A DNA stretch of 64,000 nucleotides, taken from the NCBI RefSeq assembly GCF_050410795.1, contig NZ_CP191258.1:558001-622000 (forward strand), given 5' to 3'. The notes below the pieces were generated by a model. That model saw only the letters and a program-made list of their open reading frames with translations. It did not search any database and had not been told where the DNA came from. This stretch comes from Fontivita pretiosa. GTDB lineage: Bacteria; Planctomycetota; Phycisphaerae; Tepidisphaerales; Tepidisphaeraceae. Both the position numbers and the translations under genes were made by a program. This document shows, in pieces, positions 34,400 through 42,380 of this stretch (its first letter is position 1; each line of letters starts with the position of its first letter).

Positions 34400-35398
34400 A
34401 TGAACATCCATCACGGCCTCGAAGGTCTGAAGCAAATCCCCGCGGGAGCGGTCATGTCGATCGGGAACTTCGACGGGATGCACCGCGGTCATGCCAGGAT
34501 TCTCCAGACCATGCACGCCTTGCGCAACAGCCAGCGCGACGCTCAGAACGCGCGGCTGGTTGTGGTGACTTTCGAGCCGCATCCGCTGGCCGTGCTCCGC
34601 CCGCAACTCGCCCCGCCGCGGCTGACGCCGCCGGACATGAAACAACGCCTGCTCCAGGCCGCGGGCGTCGAGGAACTGGTCGTCCTGTCCCCCACCCCTG
34701 AGGTGCTGGGACTCACCGCCGAGCAATTCTGGGGCATCCTGCGCGACCAGGTTCGCCCCAGCCATCTCGTCGAAGGCGCCACGTTCAACTTCGGCAAGGA
34801 TCGTCAGGGAACCATCGACAGACTGCGCCAGTGGTCGGCCGGCAGCAATGTGCGGTTGCACGTGATCGACGCCGTCCAGGTCCCCCTGCTGGACCTGCAT
34901 ATCGTGCAGGTGAGCAGCTCGCTGATCCGCTGGCTGATCAGCTACGGACGCGTGCGCGACGCGGCGATCTGCCTGGGAAGAGCCTACAGCCTGGCCGGAA
35001 GAGTCGTGCGTGGCCACGGCCGCGGGCGGCAGATCGGCGTCCCCACGGCCAACCTGGACTGCGGCGATCAGCTCCTGCCGGCCGACGGCGTCTACGCCGC
35101 ACGCTGCACCATCCAGGCAAAACGCTATCCCGTCGCCCTGAGCATCGGCACCATGCCAACGTTCGGCCAAAACCCCCGTCAGGTCGAAGCGCACATCCTC
35201 GATTTCGCGGCCGACCTCTACGATCAGTTCCTCGAGATCGAAGTCATCGACTGGATCCGCGATCAGCTCCGCTTTGCGACCGTCCAGCAGTTGAAAGACC
35301 AGATGCTTTGCGATTTCGACAGGGTCCGCCAGCGCATGACGCTGGACCCGAGCCGTCCCTGCGCAAGCCTGCTCACGGCGCTGCCGGAAGCATGTTAG
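34400..35398 (+). CDS. ribF: Bifunctional riboflavin kinase/FAD synthetase
   Basis: 332 residues. The N-terminal FAD synthetase (nucleotidyltransferase) domain has SIGNFDGMHRGHARIL and later VVTFEPHPLAVL; EGATFNFGKDRQGT is its second conserved block. The C-terminal riboflavin kinase domain has IGVPTANLD and the GTMPTFGQNPRQVEAHILDF motif. It makes FMN and FAD from riboflavin in the cytoplasm. No FMN riboswitch is seen upstream, and no other riboflavin gene is nearby. Confidence 0.93.
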   Translation: MNIHHGLEGLKQIPAGAVMSIGNFDGMHRGHARILQTMHALRNSQRDAQNARLVVVTFEPHPLAVLRPQLAPPRLTPPDMKQRLLQAAGVEELVVLSPTPEVLGLTAEQFWGILRDQVRPSHLVEGATFNFGKDRQGTIDRLRQWSAGSNVRLHVIDAVQVPLLDLHIVQVSSSLIRWLISYGRVRDAAICLGRAYSLAGRVVRGHGRGRQIGVPTANLDCGDQLLPADGVYAARCTIQAKRYPVALSIGTMPTFGQNPRQVEAHILDFAADLYDQFLEIEVIDWIRDQLRFATVQQLKDQMLCDFDRVRQRMTLDPSRPCASLLTALPEAC

Positions 35399-35409
35399 GC
35401 CCTGCCGGC

Positions 35410-36405
35410 TCAGGCCGTGGCGCGGAAGATCGGGTCCAGGCTTTCCGCCAGCGCCATCAGCTCGCGCGTCTCGCTTTCGGTGATCGGACGATGATTCATC
35501 GCCAGCTCGACGGCCAGCCAGAACAACTCCTCCTCTCCGGGCGGAATCGCGGCGGTGACCGGCTGGCTGAGCGTGAAACGCAGCGCCAGCTCCGCCTCGT
35601 GACGATCCGTCAGGGGCTGATACCATGCCTTGGGGTACCTTGGACGAAGCGGGTCGTTCTGCGGCCACTTCTGCCGCGCCAGCGCCTTCAGCGCCAGCCG
35701 CGCCGCGCCCCTTTTCTCCGCCGCCGCGATCATCTGCGGACCGAAGTTGCCCTTGTAGAACGTCGCGAAGTTGACCGGGATCAGCACCGAGTCGAAATCA
35801 AACCGATCCAGCGCCGCGAGGGTCGCTTCGATCGAATGCGCTGAAAATCCGATGTGACGGATTCGGCCATCCTTCCTGGCCTGGATCAGCAGCTCCATCA
35901 CCCCTCCGCTGGCGAACGCGGCATCGACGTCTTTTTTCACGTCGGTGATGGCGTGAAGCTGATACAGGTCGAAGTAATCGGTGTGCAGATGCTCGAGCGA
36001 CCGCTTCAGCTCCGCCTCGGCTGCCTCGCGGCTGCGCTGGGCTGTCTTGCAGGCCAGAAACACGTTCTTTCGATACGGCCGCAGCGCCGGCCCGAGCTTG
36101 ACCTCCGCATCGCCATAGCTGGGCGCCACGTCGAAGTAATTCACGCCCTTTTCCACCGCCTGGGCCACGACGCGCGCCGCATGATCCGGCTCGGCGTTCA
36201 TCACCACGATCCCGCCGAAGCCGATGATCGACAGGTCGATCCCCGGCTTGTAGGCGCGTCGCGGCAGTCGCGGTGGATTGGAGGATGTTGTGCCCGGCGA
36301 TGCGATGTCCGATGGCTGTTGTGCCCGCAACGGCCCGGCCACCGAATCCAGCGCCGCCGCCGCCGTCGTCGCCGCCGCCGCCTTCAGAAATTCACGCCGT
36401 CTCAT
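35410..36405 (-). CDS. Tat-exported aldo/keto reductase
   Basis: 331 residues. MRRREFLKAAAATT is a Tat (twin-arginine) signal, and AGPLRAQQ is a plausible cleavage region, so the enzyme is exported folded. The AKR barrel follows, with the catalytic tetrad seen as NYFDVAPSYGDAE (Asp and Tyr), ACKT (Lys) and YQLHAITD (His). It is the last gene of the larB-larE-larC operon, 12 bases after larC. Whether its substrate is linked to a nickel-pincer enzyme is unknown; its placement is the only hint. Confidence 0.88.
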   Translation of the reverse strand: MRRREFLKAAAATTAAAALDSVAGPLRAQQPSDIASPGTTSSNPPRLPRRAYKPGIDLSIIGFGGIVVMNAEPDHAARVVAQAVEKGVNYFDVAPSYGDAEVKLGPALRPYRKNVFLACKTAQRSREAAEAELKRSLEHLHTDYFDLYQLHAITDVKKDVDAAFASGGVMELLIQARKDGRIRHIGFSAHSIEATLAALDRFDFDSVLIPVNFATFYKGNFGPQMIAAAEKRGAARLALKALARQKWPQNDPLRPRYPKAWYQPLTDRHEAELALRFTLSQPVTAAIPPGEEELFWLAVELAMNHRPITESETRELMALAESLDPIFRATA

Positions 36406-36417
36406 GTACGACCTCCT

Positions 36418-37776
36418 TCATCGCTTCTGTTGCCGTGCATCCGGCAGGTGATCCGCGCCGTCGCTCAGATATTTCTGATGCGCCGCCGCCAGTGCGGTTT
36501 CGTACACGACGCGCACCGGCAGTCGCTTCTCCTCGGCGAGTCTGCGACAGTCTTCGTATTCCGGCATCGCGCCCAGCACCCGCCCGCCCCAGCGCTTCAG
36601 CTTCACCGGGATCAGTCCAAAACCCGTGTGGACGCTCGCGGTTTCGCGTTCGGCCTCGTAGCGCTGCACGGGGAAGCACCGCACGCCAAGCGTTGTCGTC
36701 TCACGAATGATCGCATCCGCCAGCGTCTGCTGCTGCGACTGCCGCGCCAGCGCCGCCAGCACCACGCCCGGCCGACCCTTCTTCATCTGCACCGGAGTGA
36801 GCCACACGTCGATCGCCCCCGCCGCCAGCAGTTTTTCAACCAGCGATGCATAGAGCTGCGGGTTCATGTCATCGATGTTGGTTTCGAGCTGCACGAGCTG
36901 CGCCGTCGAGTCCGCCTCGCCCGCGTCCGTTGCCTGTTCCACGCCCAGCCACAGCCGCGCCACATTCGGCCAGTCAAAGTCCTTCTTTCCCGCTCCGATG
37001 GCGATGCGATGAAGGCGCATCTGCGGCTGCGCGAATCGCGCCAGCTCGCAGACGATCGCCGCTCCAGTGGGCGTGACCAGTTCCCCCGGCCCGGGCGCAG
37101 GGCGAGTGGGCGCCCCGGCCATCGACATCAGCTCCAAGGTCGCCGGCGCCGGCAACGGCATCTTCCCGTGCGCGCAATCGATCCAGCCATGCCCCGCCGG
37201 CAACGCAGAGCAATACAGCTTCTCGATTCCCAGCTCGTGCAGACCCATCGCGGCGCCGACGATGTCCACGATCGCGTCCAGCGCCCCCACCTCATGAAAG
37301 TGAATCTGCTCTACGGTCGTGCCGTGCACCTTCGCCTCGGCCCGGGCAAGCCGCGTGAAGATCGCGATGGAACGATCCTTCACCGGTCGCGGAAGGTCGG
37401 AGCCTTCGATGATCTGACGGATGTCATGCAGATTGCGATGAACGTGTGCGTGGGTGTGATGATGGTGATGATCATCGTGGTGGTGATGATGGTGATGATG
37501 ATGATCGGATTGCCCGGGCGCGTGCTGATGATCGTGTGTATGCGCCGCGAGGACGAACGGATGTGGCGGCGGGCCTTCGGCGACGCGCACATCAACCAGC
37601 ATCGCCCGCAATGAGCCTTTCATCACGCTTCGCGCATCCACTGCCCAGTCCTGCGACGGAAGTCTCAGTCGCGTCAGCGTCGCGCGGAGCTGGTCGATCG
37701 TCCAGCCCGCATCGATCAGGCAACCCAAAAACATGTCTCCAGAAATGCCGGAGCAAAGATCCAGATATCCGATCAT
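36418..37776 (-). CDS. larC: Nickel-pincer cofactor nickel insertase LarC
   Basis: 452 residues, full length in one reading frame (in Lactobacillus plantarum it needs a frameshift). LarC inserts nickel into the pincer nucleotide with CTP. Landmarks are LDLCSGISGDMFLGCLIDAG at the N-terminus, IHFHEVGALDAIVDIVGA, LPLPAPATLELM, TPTGAAI and ETNIDDMNPQ. Residues 79-113 are a very His-rich loop, HTHDHQH then runs of 9 and 5 His, likely for nickel storage or binding. It overlaps larE by 4 bases (ATGA). Confidence 0.93.
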   Translation of the reverse strand: MIGYLDLCSGISGDMFLGCLIDAGWTIDQLRATLTRLRLPSQDWAVDARSVMKGSLRAMLVDVRVAEGPPPHPFVLAAHTHDHQHAPGQSDHHHHHHHHHDDHHHHHTHAHVHRNLHDIRQIIEGSDLPRPVKDRSIAIFTRLARAEAKVHGTTVEQIHFHEVGALDAIVDIVGAAMGLHELGIEKLYCSALPAGHGWIDCAHGKMPLPAPATLELMSMAGAPTRPAPGPGELVTPTGAAIVCELARFAQPQMRLHRIAIGAGKKDFDWPNVARLWLGVEQATDAGEADSTAQLVQLETNIDDMNPQLYASLVEKLLAAGAIDVWLTPVQMKKGRPGVVLAALARQSQQQTLADAIIRETTTLGVRCFPVQRYEAERETASVHTGFGLIPVKLKRWGGRVLGAMPEYEDCRRLAEEKRLPVRVVYETALAAAHQKYLSDGADHLPDARQQKR

Positions 37777-38609
37777 CGAGCTTGTCCCAGCGTCAGTTGT
37801 ATCAGCACCTGATCCTGCGGATCAGGTTCGCGGCGGAAGCCGCTCAGGTCCAGCGTGACATGCTTATATCCCGCGGCGCGAATGCCCTGGATGATAGGCT
37901 CGCGCAGCTCGATCGCCCGAGGCAGATCCGCAACGGGCAGTTCGATCCTGGCCACATCCCCGTGATGCCGCACGCGAAACTGCCGGAATCCAAGCTCGAC
38001 CAGCACATCCTCGGCGCGCTCGATCTGGCGGAGAAGCTGGGGCGTGATCGTCGTACCCGTGGGCACGCGCGATGAGAGACACGCCATCGCCGGCTTGTCC
38101 CACACTGGCAACCCCAGATGCCGTGACAAGGCCCGCACCTGGGGCTTGGTGATCTCGGCCTCGATCAGCGGCGAGCGCACCGCATGATCACGCGCAGCGA
38201 TCATGCCCGGGCGATCGTCGCCGAGGTCGCTGGCGTTGTTGCCGTCCACGATCGCCGCAAACCCCTCGGCGGCGGCGATTTCCGCCAGCCGGTCGTACAG
38301 GTTGGTCTTGCAGTAAAAGCAGCGGTTGTGGGGGTTGGCGGCGTAGCGCGGATCCAGGTGCTCGGTGGTCTCGACCAGCCGATATCGCACACCCAGACGT
38401 TGCGCCAGCTCGATGGCATCGCGCATCTCGCGGGCCGGATAGCTGGGCGAGATGCCGATGCACGCCAGGGCGCGATCGCCAAGCTCCCGGTGCGCCACCG
38501 CCATCACCAGCGCGCTGTCCACGCCGCCGGAGTATGCGACCAGCACCGATCCCATCTGGCGAAGAATCGTTCGCAGTCGATCGAGCTTCTCTTGCAGAAG
38601 GTGATTCAT
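37773..38609 (-). CDS. larE: Pyridinium-3,5-bisthiocarboxylate sulfurtransferase LarE
   Basis: 278 residues. The PP-loop SGGVDSAL at residues 27-34 binds ATP; LarE adenylates the carboxylate of the pincer precursor and transfers sulfur. Cys residues are C97 and C100 (NRCFYCKTN) and C177 (PAMACLSSR). Single-Cys LarE proteins sacrifice their own Cys, while three-Cys forms carry an iron-sulfur cluster and can turn over. The CxxC...C pattern here is consistent with the second type. ATG 38609 is one base after the larB stop. Confidence 0.92.
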   Translation of the reverse strand: MNHLLQEKLDRLRTILRQMGSVLVAYSGGVDSALVMAVAHRELGDRALACIGISPSYPAREMRDAIELAQRLGVRYRLVETTEHLDPRYAANPHNRCFYCKTNLYDRLAEIAAAEGFAAIVDGNNASDLGDDRPGMIAARDHAVRSPLIEAEITKPQVRALSRHLGLPVWDKPAMACLSSRVPTGTTITPQLLRQIERAEDVLVELGFRQFRVRHHGDVARIELPVADLPRAIELREPIIQGIRAAGYKHVTLDLSGFRREPDPQDQVLIQLTLGQAR

Positions 38610-38610
38610 C

Positions 38611-39387
38611 TCAGGTGTCGGCGTCGCGGTTGTCGCGATGCGCCAGGTTGTTGATCCGCGCCGCCAGGCACGCGGCGCCGAAGCCATTGTCGATGTTCAC
38701 CACCGCCAGACCCGATGCGCAGGAGTTCAGCATCGCCAGCAGCGCCGCAAGACCGCCCAGACCCGTGCCATAGCCGATGGAGGTTGGCACGGCGATCACC
38801 GGACAGGAGACCAGACCGCCAATGACGCTGGGCAGCGCGCCTTCCATGCCGGCGACGGCGACGACGACGTTGGCGGACTGGATCGCCGGCAGCTCGCCCA
38901 CCAGCCGGTGCAGCCCCGCCACGCCAACGTCATAGATTCGCCGCGGCGCATGTCCCATCAATTCCAGGGTGACGCCCGCCTCCTCGGCAACGGGCAGATC
39001 AGCAGTACCGGCGGCAACCAGCACCACGCCGTTGCGTCGCGGCCGCGGCTGGCGGTCCAGCCAGATCATCCGCGCCAGCTCGTGATATTCCAGCCCCTGC
39101 ACGCGACTGGCCGCCGCTTCGTACTGCTGGCGAGTTGCCCGCGTGCCCAGCAGCCGATCATGGCGCTGCGCGAGCCGGGCGACAATCTCCGCCACCTGGG
39201 CCGGCGTCTTGCCGGCACAATAGACGACCTCTGTGAATCCCTGCCGAAGCGCGCGATGGTGGTCCAGTCGGGCAAAGCCCAGATCCTCCACCTGCATCGC
39301 CCGCAGCCGCGACAGCGCATCCTCCACGCTTCGCCGCCCGTCGGCAACTTCATCCAGCAGACCACGGATCGTCGCTTCGTCCAGCAT
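38611..39387 (-). CDS. larB: Pyridinium-3,5-biscarboxylate mononucleotide synthase LarB
   Basis: 258 residues, first gene of the operon. LarB carboxylates and hydrolyses nicotinic acid adenine dinucleotide, the first step of nickel-pincer cofactor synthesis. The NCAIR-mutase-like (PurE-related) half carries VVLVAAGTADLPVAEEA, VVVAVAGMEGALPSVIGGL and AVPTSIGYGTGLGGLAAL, diagnostic for the family. A perfect TATAAT lies 12 bases before the ATG, so its mRNA probably has almost no leader. No LarA-type enzyme that would use the cofactor is in the window. Confidence 0.93.
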   Translation of the reverse strand: MLDEATIRGLLDEVADGRRSVEDALSRLRAMQVEDLGFARLDHHRALRQGFTEVVYCAGKTPAQVAEIVARLAQRHDRLLGTRATRQQYEAAASRVQGLEYHELARMIWLDRQPRPRRNGVVLVAAGTADLPVAEEAGVTLELMGHAPRRIYDVGVAGLHRLVGELPAIQSANVVVAVAGMEGALPSVIGGLVSCPVIAVPTSIGYGTGLGGLAALLAMLNSCASGLAVVNIDNGFGAACLAARINNLAHRDNRDADT

Positions 39388-39399
39388 CGGAGTCTGGGC

Positions 39400-39405
39400 A
39401 TTATA
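39400..39405 (-). promoter_or_regulatory. -10 box of lar operon
   Basis: TATAAT on the minus strand ends 12 bases before larB ATG 39387. No convincing -35 box is seen, which may mean that the operon is activator-dependent. Confidence 0.45.
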
Positions 39406-39430
39406 GCCCGATGCGCGATCGTGTGGTGAT

Positions 39431-39459
39431 TTGCATTCGACACAGAACCTACGCACAAT
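39431..39459 (+). promoter_or_regulatory. Putative xdhC promoter, leaderless
   Basis: TTGCAT at 39431-39436, 17-base spacer, CACAAT at 39454-39459, ending 9 bases before ATG 39469. It is back to back with the lar operon promoter. Confidence 0.45.
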
Positions 39460-39468
39460 GCGCTGCTG

Positions 39469-40437
39469 ATGCAGGCGTTGCTGGAAGAGATCGTCCGCCG
39501 CTGCTGTCAGGCCGGGGAGAAGGTCGTGCTCTGCACGGTCGTGGCGACGCGCGGCAGCACGCCTCAGGAAAAGGGCGCCAAGATGCTGGTGCTGGCCGAC
39601 GGGCGCACGATCGGCACGCTGGGCGGCGGGTGCGTCGAGGCGGAGGTGCGAAAACGCGCGCTCGAGCTGCTTGCGGCAGGATCCTCCCAACTGCTGGAGT
39701 TTCGCCTCGACCACGACTTTGGGTGGGACGACGGGCTGATCTGCGGCGGGGTGATGGAGATCTTCGCCAGCGTGATCGACCGCGCTGCCGCCCAGCCGTT
39801 TGCGGCGATGCTCCAGGATGTCCGCCGCAAGATCCCCACGACTCTGCGAATCCCCTACGAACAGGCCGGATGCACCAGGGAATACGTCGAGGAGATCGGC
39901 CCGCCGCCCAGGCTCCTGATCGCCGGCGCGGGACATGTCGGGCAGGCGCTGGGCGAGCTTGCGGCCAGGCTCGACTTCGACGTCATCGTCATCGACGACC
40001 GCGCCGACTTTGCTTCCGAGCAGCGATTCCCCCACGCCAAGCAGCGGATTGTTGGCGACATCGAGGCCGAACTCCGCAAGTTTCCGATCGACGCCGGGAC
40101 CTATGTCGTTATCGTTACCCGTGGTCACCGTCACGACGGCCAGGCGCTGCACGCGGTGATCGACTCGCCGGCCAGGTACATCGGACTGATCGGCTCCAGG
40201 GCGAAGATCAAGCTGATCTTCGATGATCTGGCCGCCAGGGGCGTCTCGGCGCAGAAGCTTCTGCGAGTGCATGCCCCGATCGGTTTGAACATCGGCGCGG
40301 TGAGCGTGCCGGAAATCGCGGTGAGCATCGCCGCCGAGCTGATCGCCGTCCGCCGCGGCAGAGACGACTTGCCCGCCTCGCCGATGCGCCTGCCGCGCGA
40401 CGAGCTGGAGCGCTGGTTGAATCGTAGCGCAACGTGA
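39469..40437 (+). CDS. XdhC/CoxI family protein
   Basis: 322 residues. The N-terminal XdhC/CoxI domain has VVATRGSTPQEKGAKMLV and GTLGGGCVEAEVRKRAL. A C-terminal Rossmann domain follows with LIAGAGHVGQALGELAA, VTRGHRHDGQAL and GLIGSRAKIKLIF. The family binds and delivers the sulfurated molybdenum cofactor to xanthine/CO dehydrogenase-type enzymes. No such enzyme is in the window. It is divergent from larB, so two metal-cofactor maturation systems share a short control region. Confidence 0.88.
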   Translation: MQALLEEIVRRCCQAGEKVVLCTVVATRGSTPQEKGAKMLVLADGRTIGTLGGGCVEAEVRKRALELLAAGSSQLLEFRLDHDFGWDDGLICGGVMEIFASVIDRAAAQPFAAMLQDVRRKIPTTLRIPYEQAGCTREYVEEIGPPPRLLIAGAGHVGQALGELAARLDFDVIVIDDRADFASEQRFPHAKQRIVGDIEAELRKFPIDAGTYVVIVTRGHRHDGQALHAVIDSPARYIGLIGSRAKIKLIFDDLAARGVSAQKLLRVHAPIGLNIGAVSVPEIAVSIAAELIAVRRGRDDLPASPMRLPRDELERWLNRSAT

Positions 40438-40450
40438 GATTCGAGAAGTG

Positions 40451-40523
40451 AGAGATGAGATCCGAGACCGGAGATGAGAGACCACGGATCTGAGGCGCGA
40501 CGCGCCTCCGCCTTCTCATCTCT
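40451..40523. repeat. Nested inverted repeats upstream of the MmcB-like gene
   Basis: AGAGATGAGA at 40451-40460 pairs perfectly with TCTCATCTCT at 40514-40523. Inside the loop GAGGCGCG-A-CGCGCCTC (40492-40508) forms a second, 8-bp GC-rich palindrome. Purine-rich repeats of GAGATGAGA type fill the gap. It could terminate xdhC transcription or be an operator. Confidence 0.45.
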
Positions 40524-40571
40524 GATCGGTCATTTCTCTTTGTCTTCCCTGTCGGCAAAGGAGTGCCACCC

Positions 40572-41318
40572 GTGGCTGGCGAAACGGAGCTGCACAAGAC
40601 GCTGAAGAAGGAAGCCTGCCGCTGGCTGTTCCGGATGGGGTATCGATGCATAGCGGCGGAGGTTCGTCTGCCTCCACTGGGGATTATCGACGCCGTCGGC
40701 AGCGGGATCTTCCGCCCGTGGCACAACTACCTGCATCTGCCCCGCGAGCTGCCGCAGGTCTGCTTCATCGAGTGCAAGGCGTCGCGGAGCGATTTCACCC
40801 GCGATCTGAGCAACGACGGGCAACTGATGCTGTGCATGATGGAACGAGCCCGCAATCTGCGGAGCCGGAGTCGGCGAAAGCCGCGCAGGCAGCTTCGACA
40901 GGCACTGGGGCTGGGGAAGTTCGACGCGTGCCTGGCCCAGCCTATGGCCAACCTGCACTACATCCTCGCACCCGCCGAACTGATCAAAAAAGCCGACCTG
41001 CCCCCGCGATGGGGGCTGCTGAGCTTCGGCCCGGCGGGCGTGACGGTCGTCGTCCGTGCGCAATGGCAGGAGCTGTCACAGCCGGCGTATGTCGAGTCGG
41101 CCATCGCCCGCACCCTTACCGGCGACATCTATCGCGCCGACGACCGCGCGATCAACTCGATCAATCGGGAGATCTTCGCCCAGCAGCAGGAACTGGCCGA
41201 GCGAATCCGCTCGATCCGCCCGCGCGCGCTGTTCGACGTCAACCGCGACATCGCCCCGGCGCCCTCCGAGGCCGCCAACCGCGCAACGGCCACAGTGCCA
41301 CACAGGCCACAGGGGTAG
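40572..41318 (+). CDS. MmcB-like PD-(D/E)XK protein
   Basis: 248 residues. The N-terminal 110 residues follow the MmcB/PD-(D/E)XK pattern: LHKTLKKEACRWLFRMGYRC, then GIIDAVGS (Asp) and VCFIECKASRSDFTRDL (E-x-K). It could act as a DNA-repair nuclease. The rest is helical, ending in a long charged helix (INREIFAQQQELAERIRSI). AAAGGAG at 40557-40563 sits 8 bases before GTG 40572, which decides the start; the earlier GTG 40563 overlaps that site. It converges with cydB. Confidence 0.6.
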   Translation: MAGETELHKTLKKEACRWLFRMGYRCIAAEVRLPPLGIIDAVGSGIFRPWHNYLHLPRELPQVCFIECKASRSDFTRDLSNDGQLMLCMMERARNLRSRSRRKPRRQLRQALGLGKFDACLAQPMANLHYILAPAELIKKADLPPRWGLLSFGPAGVTVVVRAQWQELSQPAYVESAIARTLTGDIYRADDRAINSINREIFAQQQELAERIRSIRPRALFDVNRDIAPAPSEAANRATATVPHRPQG

Positions 41319-41351
41319 ATTGCCTGCTGATTGTGCGCGTCGGAGGCCGGT

Positions 41352-42380
41352 TCAATAGCTGTGCGGCCCGATCTCGACGCGTCGGCGGAAAGTCCAGTAG
41401 ACGATCGCGGTATACGTCAGCACCAGCGGCATGCCGATCAGCGCAATGATGAACATGATCCACAGCGTCTTGGGACTGGAGGCGGCGCGATAGATCGTCA
41501 GGCTGTTGGCCGGGTCGTTCCGCGCCGTCACGAGGTTCGGCCACAGCGCGATGCTGAACAGCGTCACCAGGGCGATGATCGTGATGCAGCTCGAGATAAA
41601 CGCCTGCCCGGGCCTGTCGTGGTAGACCGTGCGGGGGATGTTCGCCACCGCCAGAACATTGACCAGCACCACGATCGCCGCCCAGGGGGCGCGCTCGAAG
41701 TTGGGCACAGCCTGTCGGACGGCCACGAGCGTGTAGATCGTCGTCAGAACGTAGACAACCAGAAAAATCCCCCAGGTGTGCCAGATCCATTGCCCGATGC
41801 GCCGGTGCAGCTCTCCCTGCGGTACCTTCAGGTACAGGTACAGCGCGCCGTGCATGGCGAACATGGCGATGGTCAGCAATCCCACCATGATCGGATATGG
41901 CCCAAGCAGATCGGCGGTGCTGCCCACGAATACGCCGCGCTCATTCAGCGGGATGCCGATCATGCCGTTGCCCACCGCCACGCCGAACAGAAACGTCGCC
42001 AAGAGGCTGGAGGCGAAGAATCCCCAGTCCCAGGCGTGACGCCAGGCCGGCGAGGCGATCTTGCTGCGGAACTCGATCGAGGCGGCGCGAAAGATCAGCG
42101 CGAACAGCAGCAGCATGAACGCCACGTAGAAGCCGGAAAAGATCGTCGCATACGCCTCGGGAAACGCCGCGAACAGCGCGCCGCCGAAGGTCACCAGCCA
42201 CACCTCGTTGCCGTCCCAGATTGGCCCGATGGCGTTGATGAAGATGCGGCGTTCGTGATCGCCGCGCGCCAGCGGATGCAGGATCCCCACGCCCAGGTCG
42301 AACCCATCCAGAACCGCGTAGCCGGTCAGCAGGATGCCCAGCAAGATGAACCAGACCAGGTGAAGGTCCACGTTGGTCAC
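41352..42380 (-). CDS. cydB: Cytochrome bd oxidase subunit II
   Basis: 342 residues with eight to nine membrane helices. LVWFILLGILLTGYAVLDGF and GPIWDGNEVWLVTFGGALF are CydB signatures. It is the structural partner of CydA in the quinol oxidase that reduces O2 to water at low oxygen. It starts with GTG and overlaps cydA (GTGA). The operon ends 33 bases from the convergent MmcB-like gene. No cydX-like small frame was identified. Confidence 0.93.
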   Translation of the reverse strand: MTNVDLHLVWFILLGILLTGYAVLDGFDLGVGILHPLARGDHERRIFINAIGPIWDGNEVWLVTFGGALFAAFPEAYATIFSGFYVAFMLLLFALIFRAASIEFRSKIASPAWRHAWDWGFFASSLLATFLFGVAVGNGMIGIPLNERGVFVGSTADLLGPYPIMVGLLTIAMFAMHGALYLYLKVPQGELHRRIGQWIWHTWGIFLVVYVLTTIYTLVAVRQAVPNFERAPWAAIVVLVNVLAVANIPRTVYHDRPGQAFISSCITIIALVTLFSIALWPNLVTARNDPANSLTIYRAASSPKTLWIMFIIALIGMPLVLTYTAIVYWTFRRRVEIGPHSY

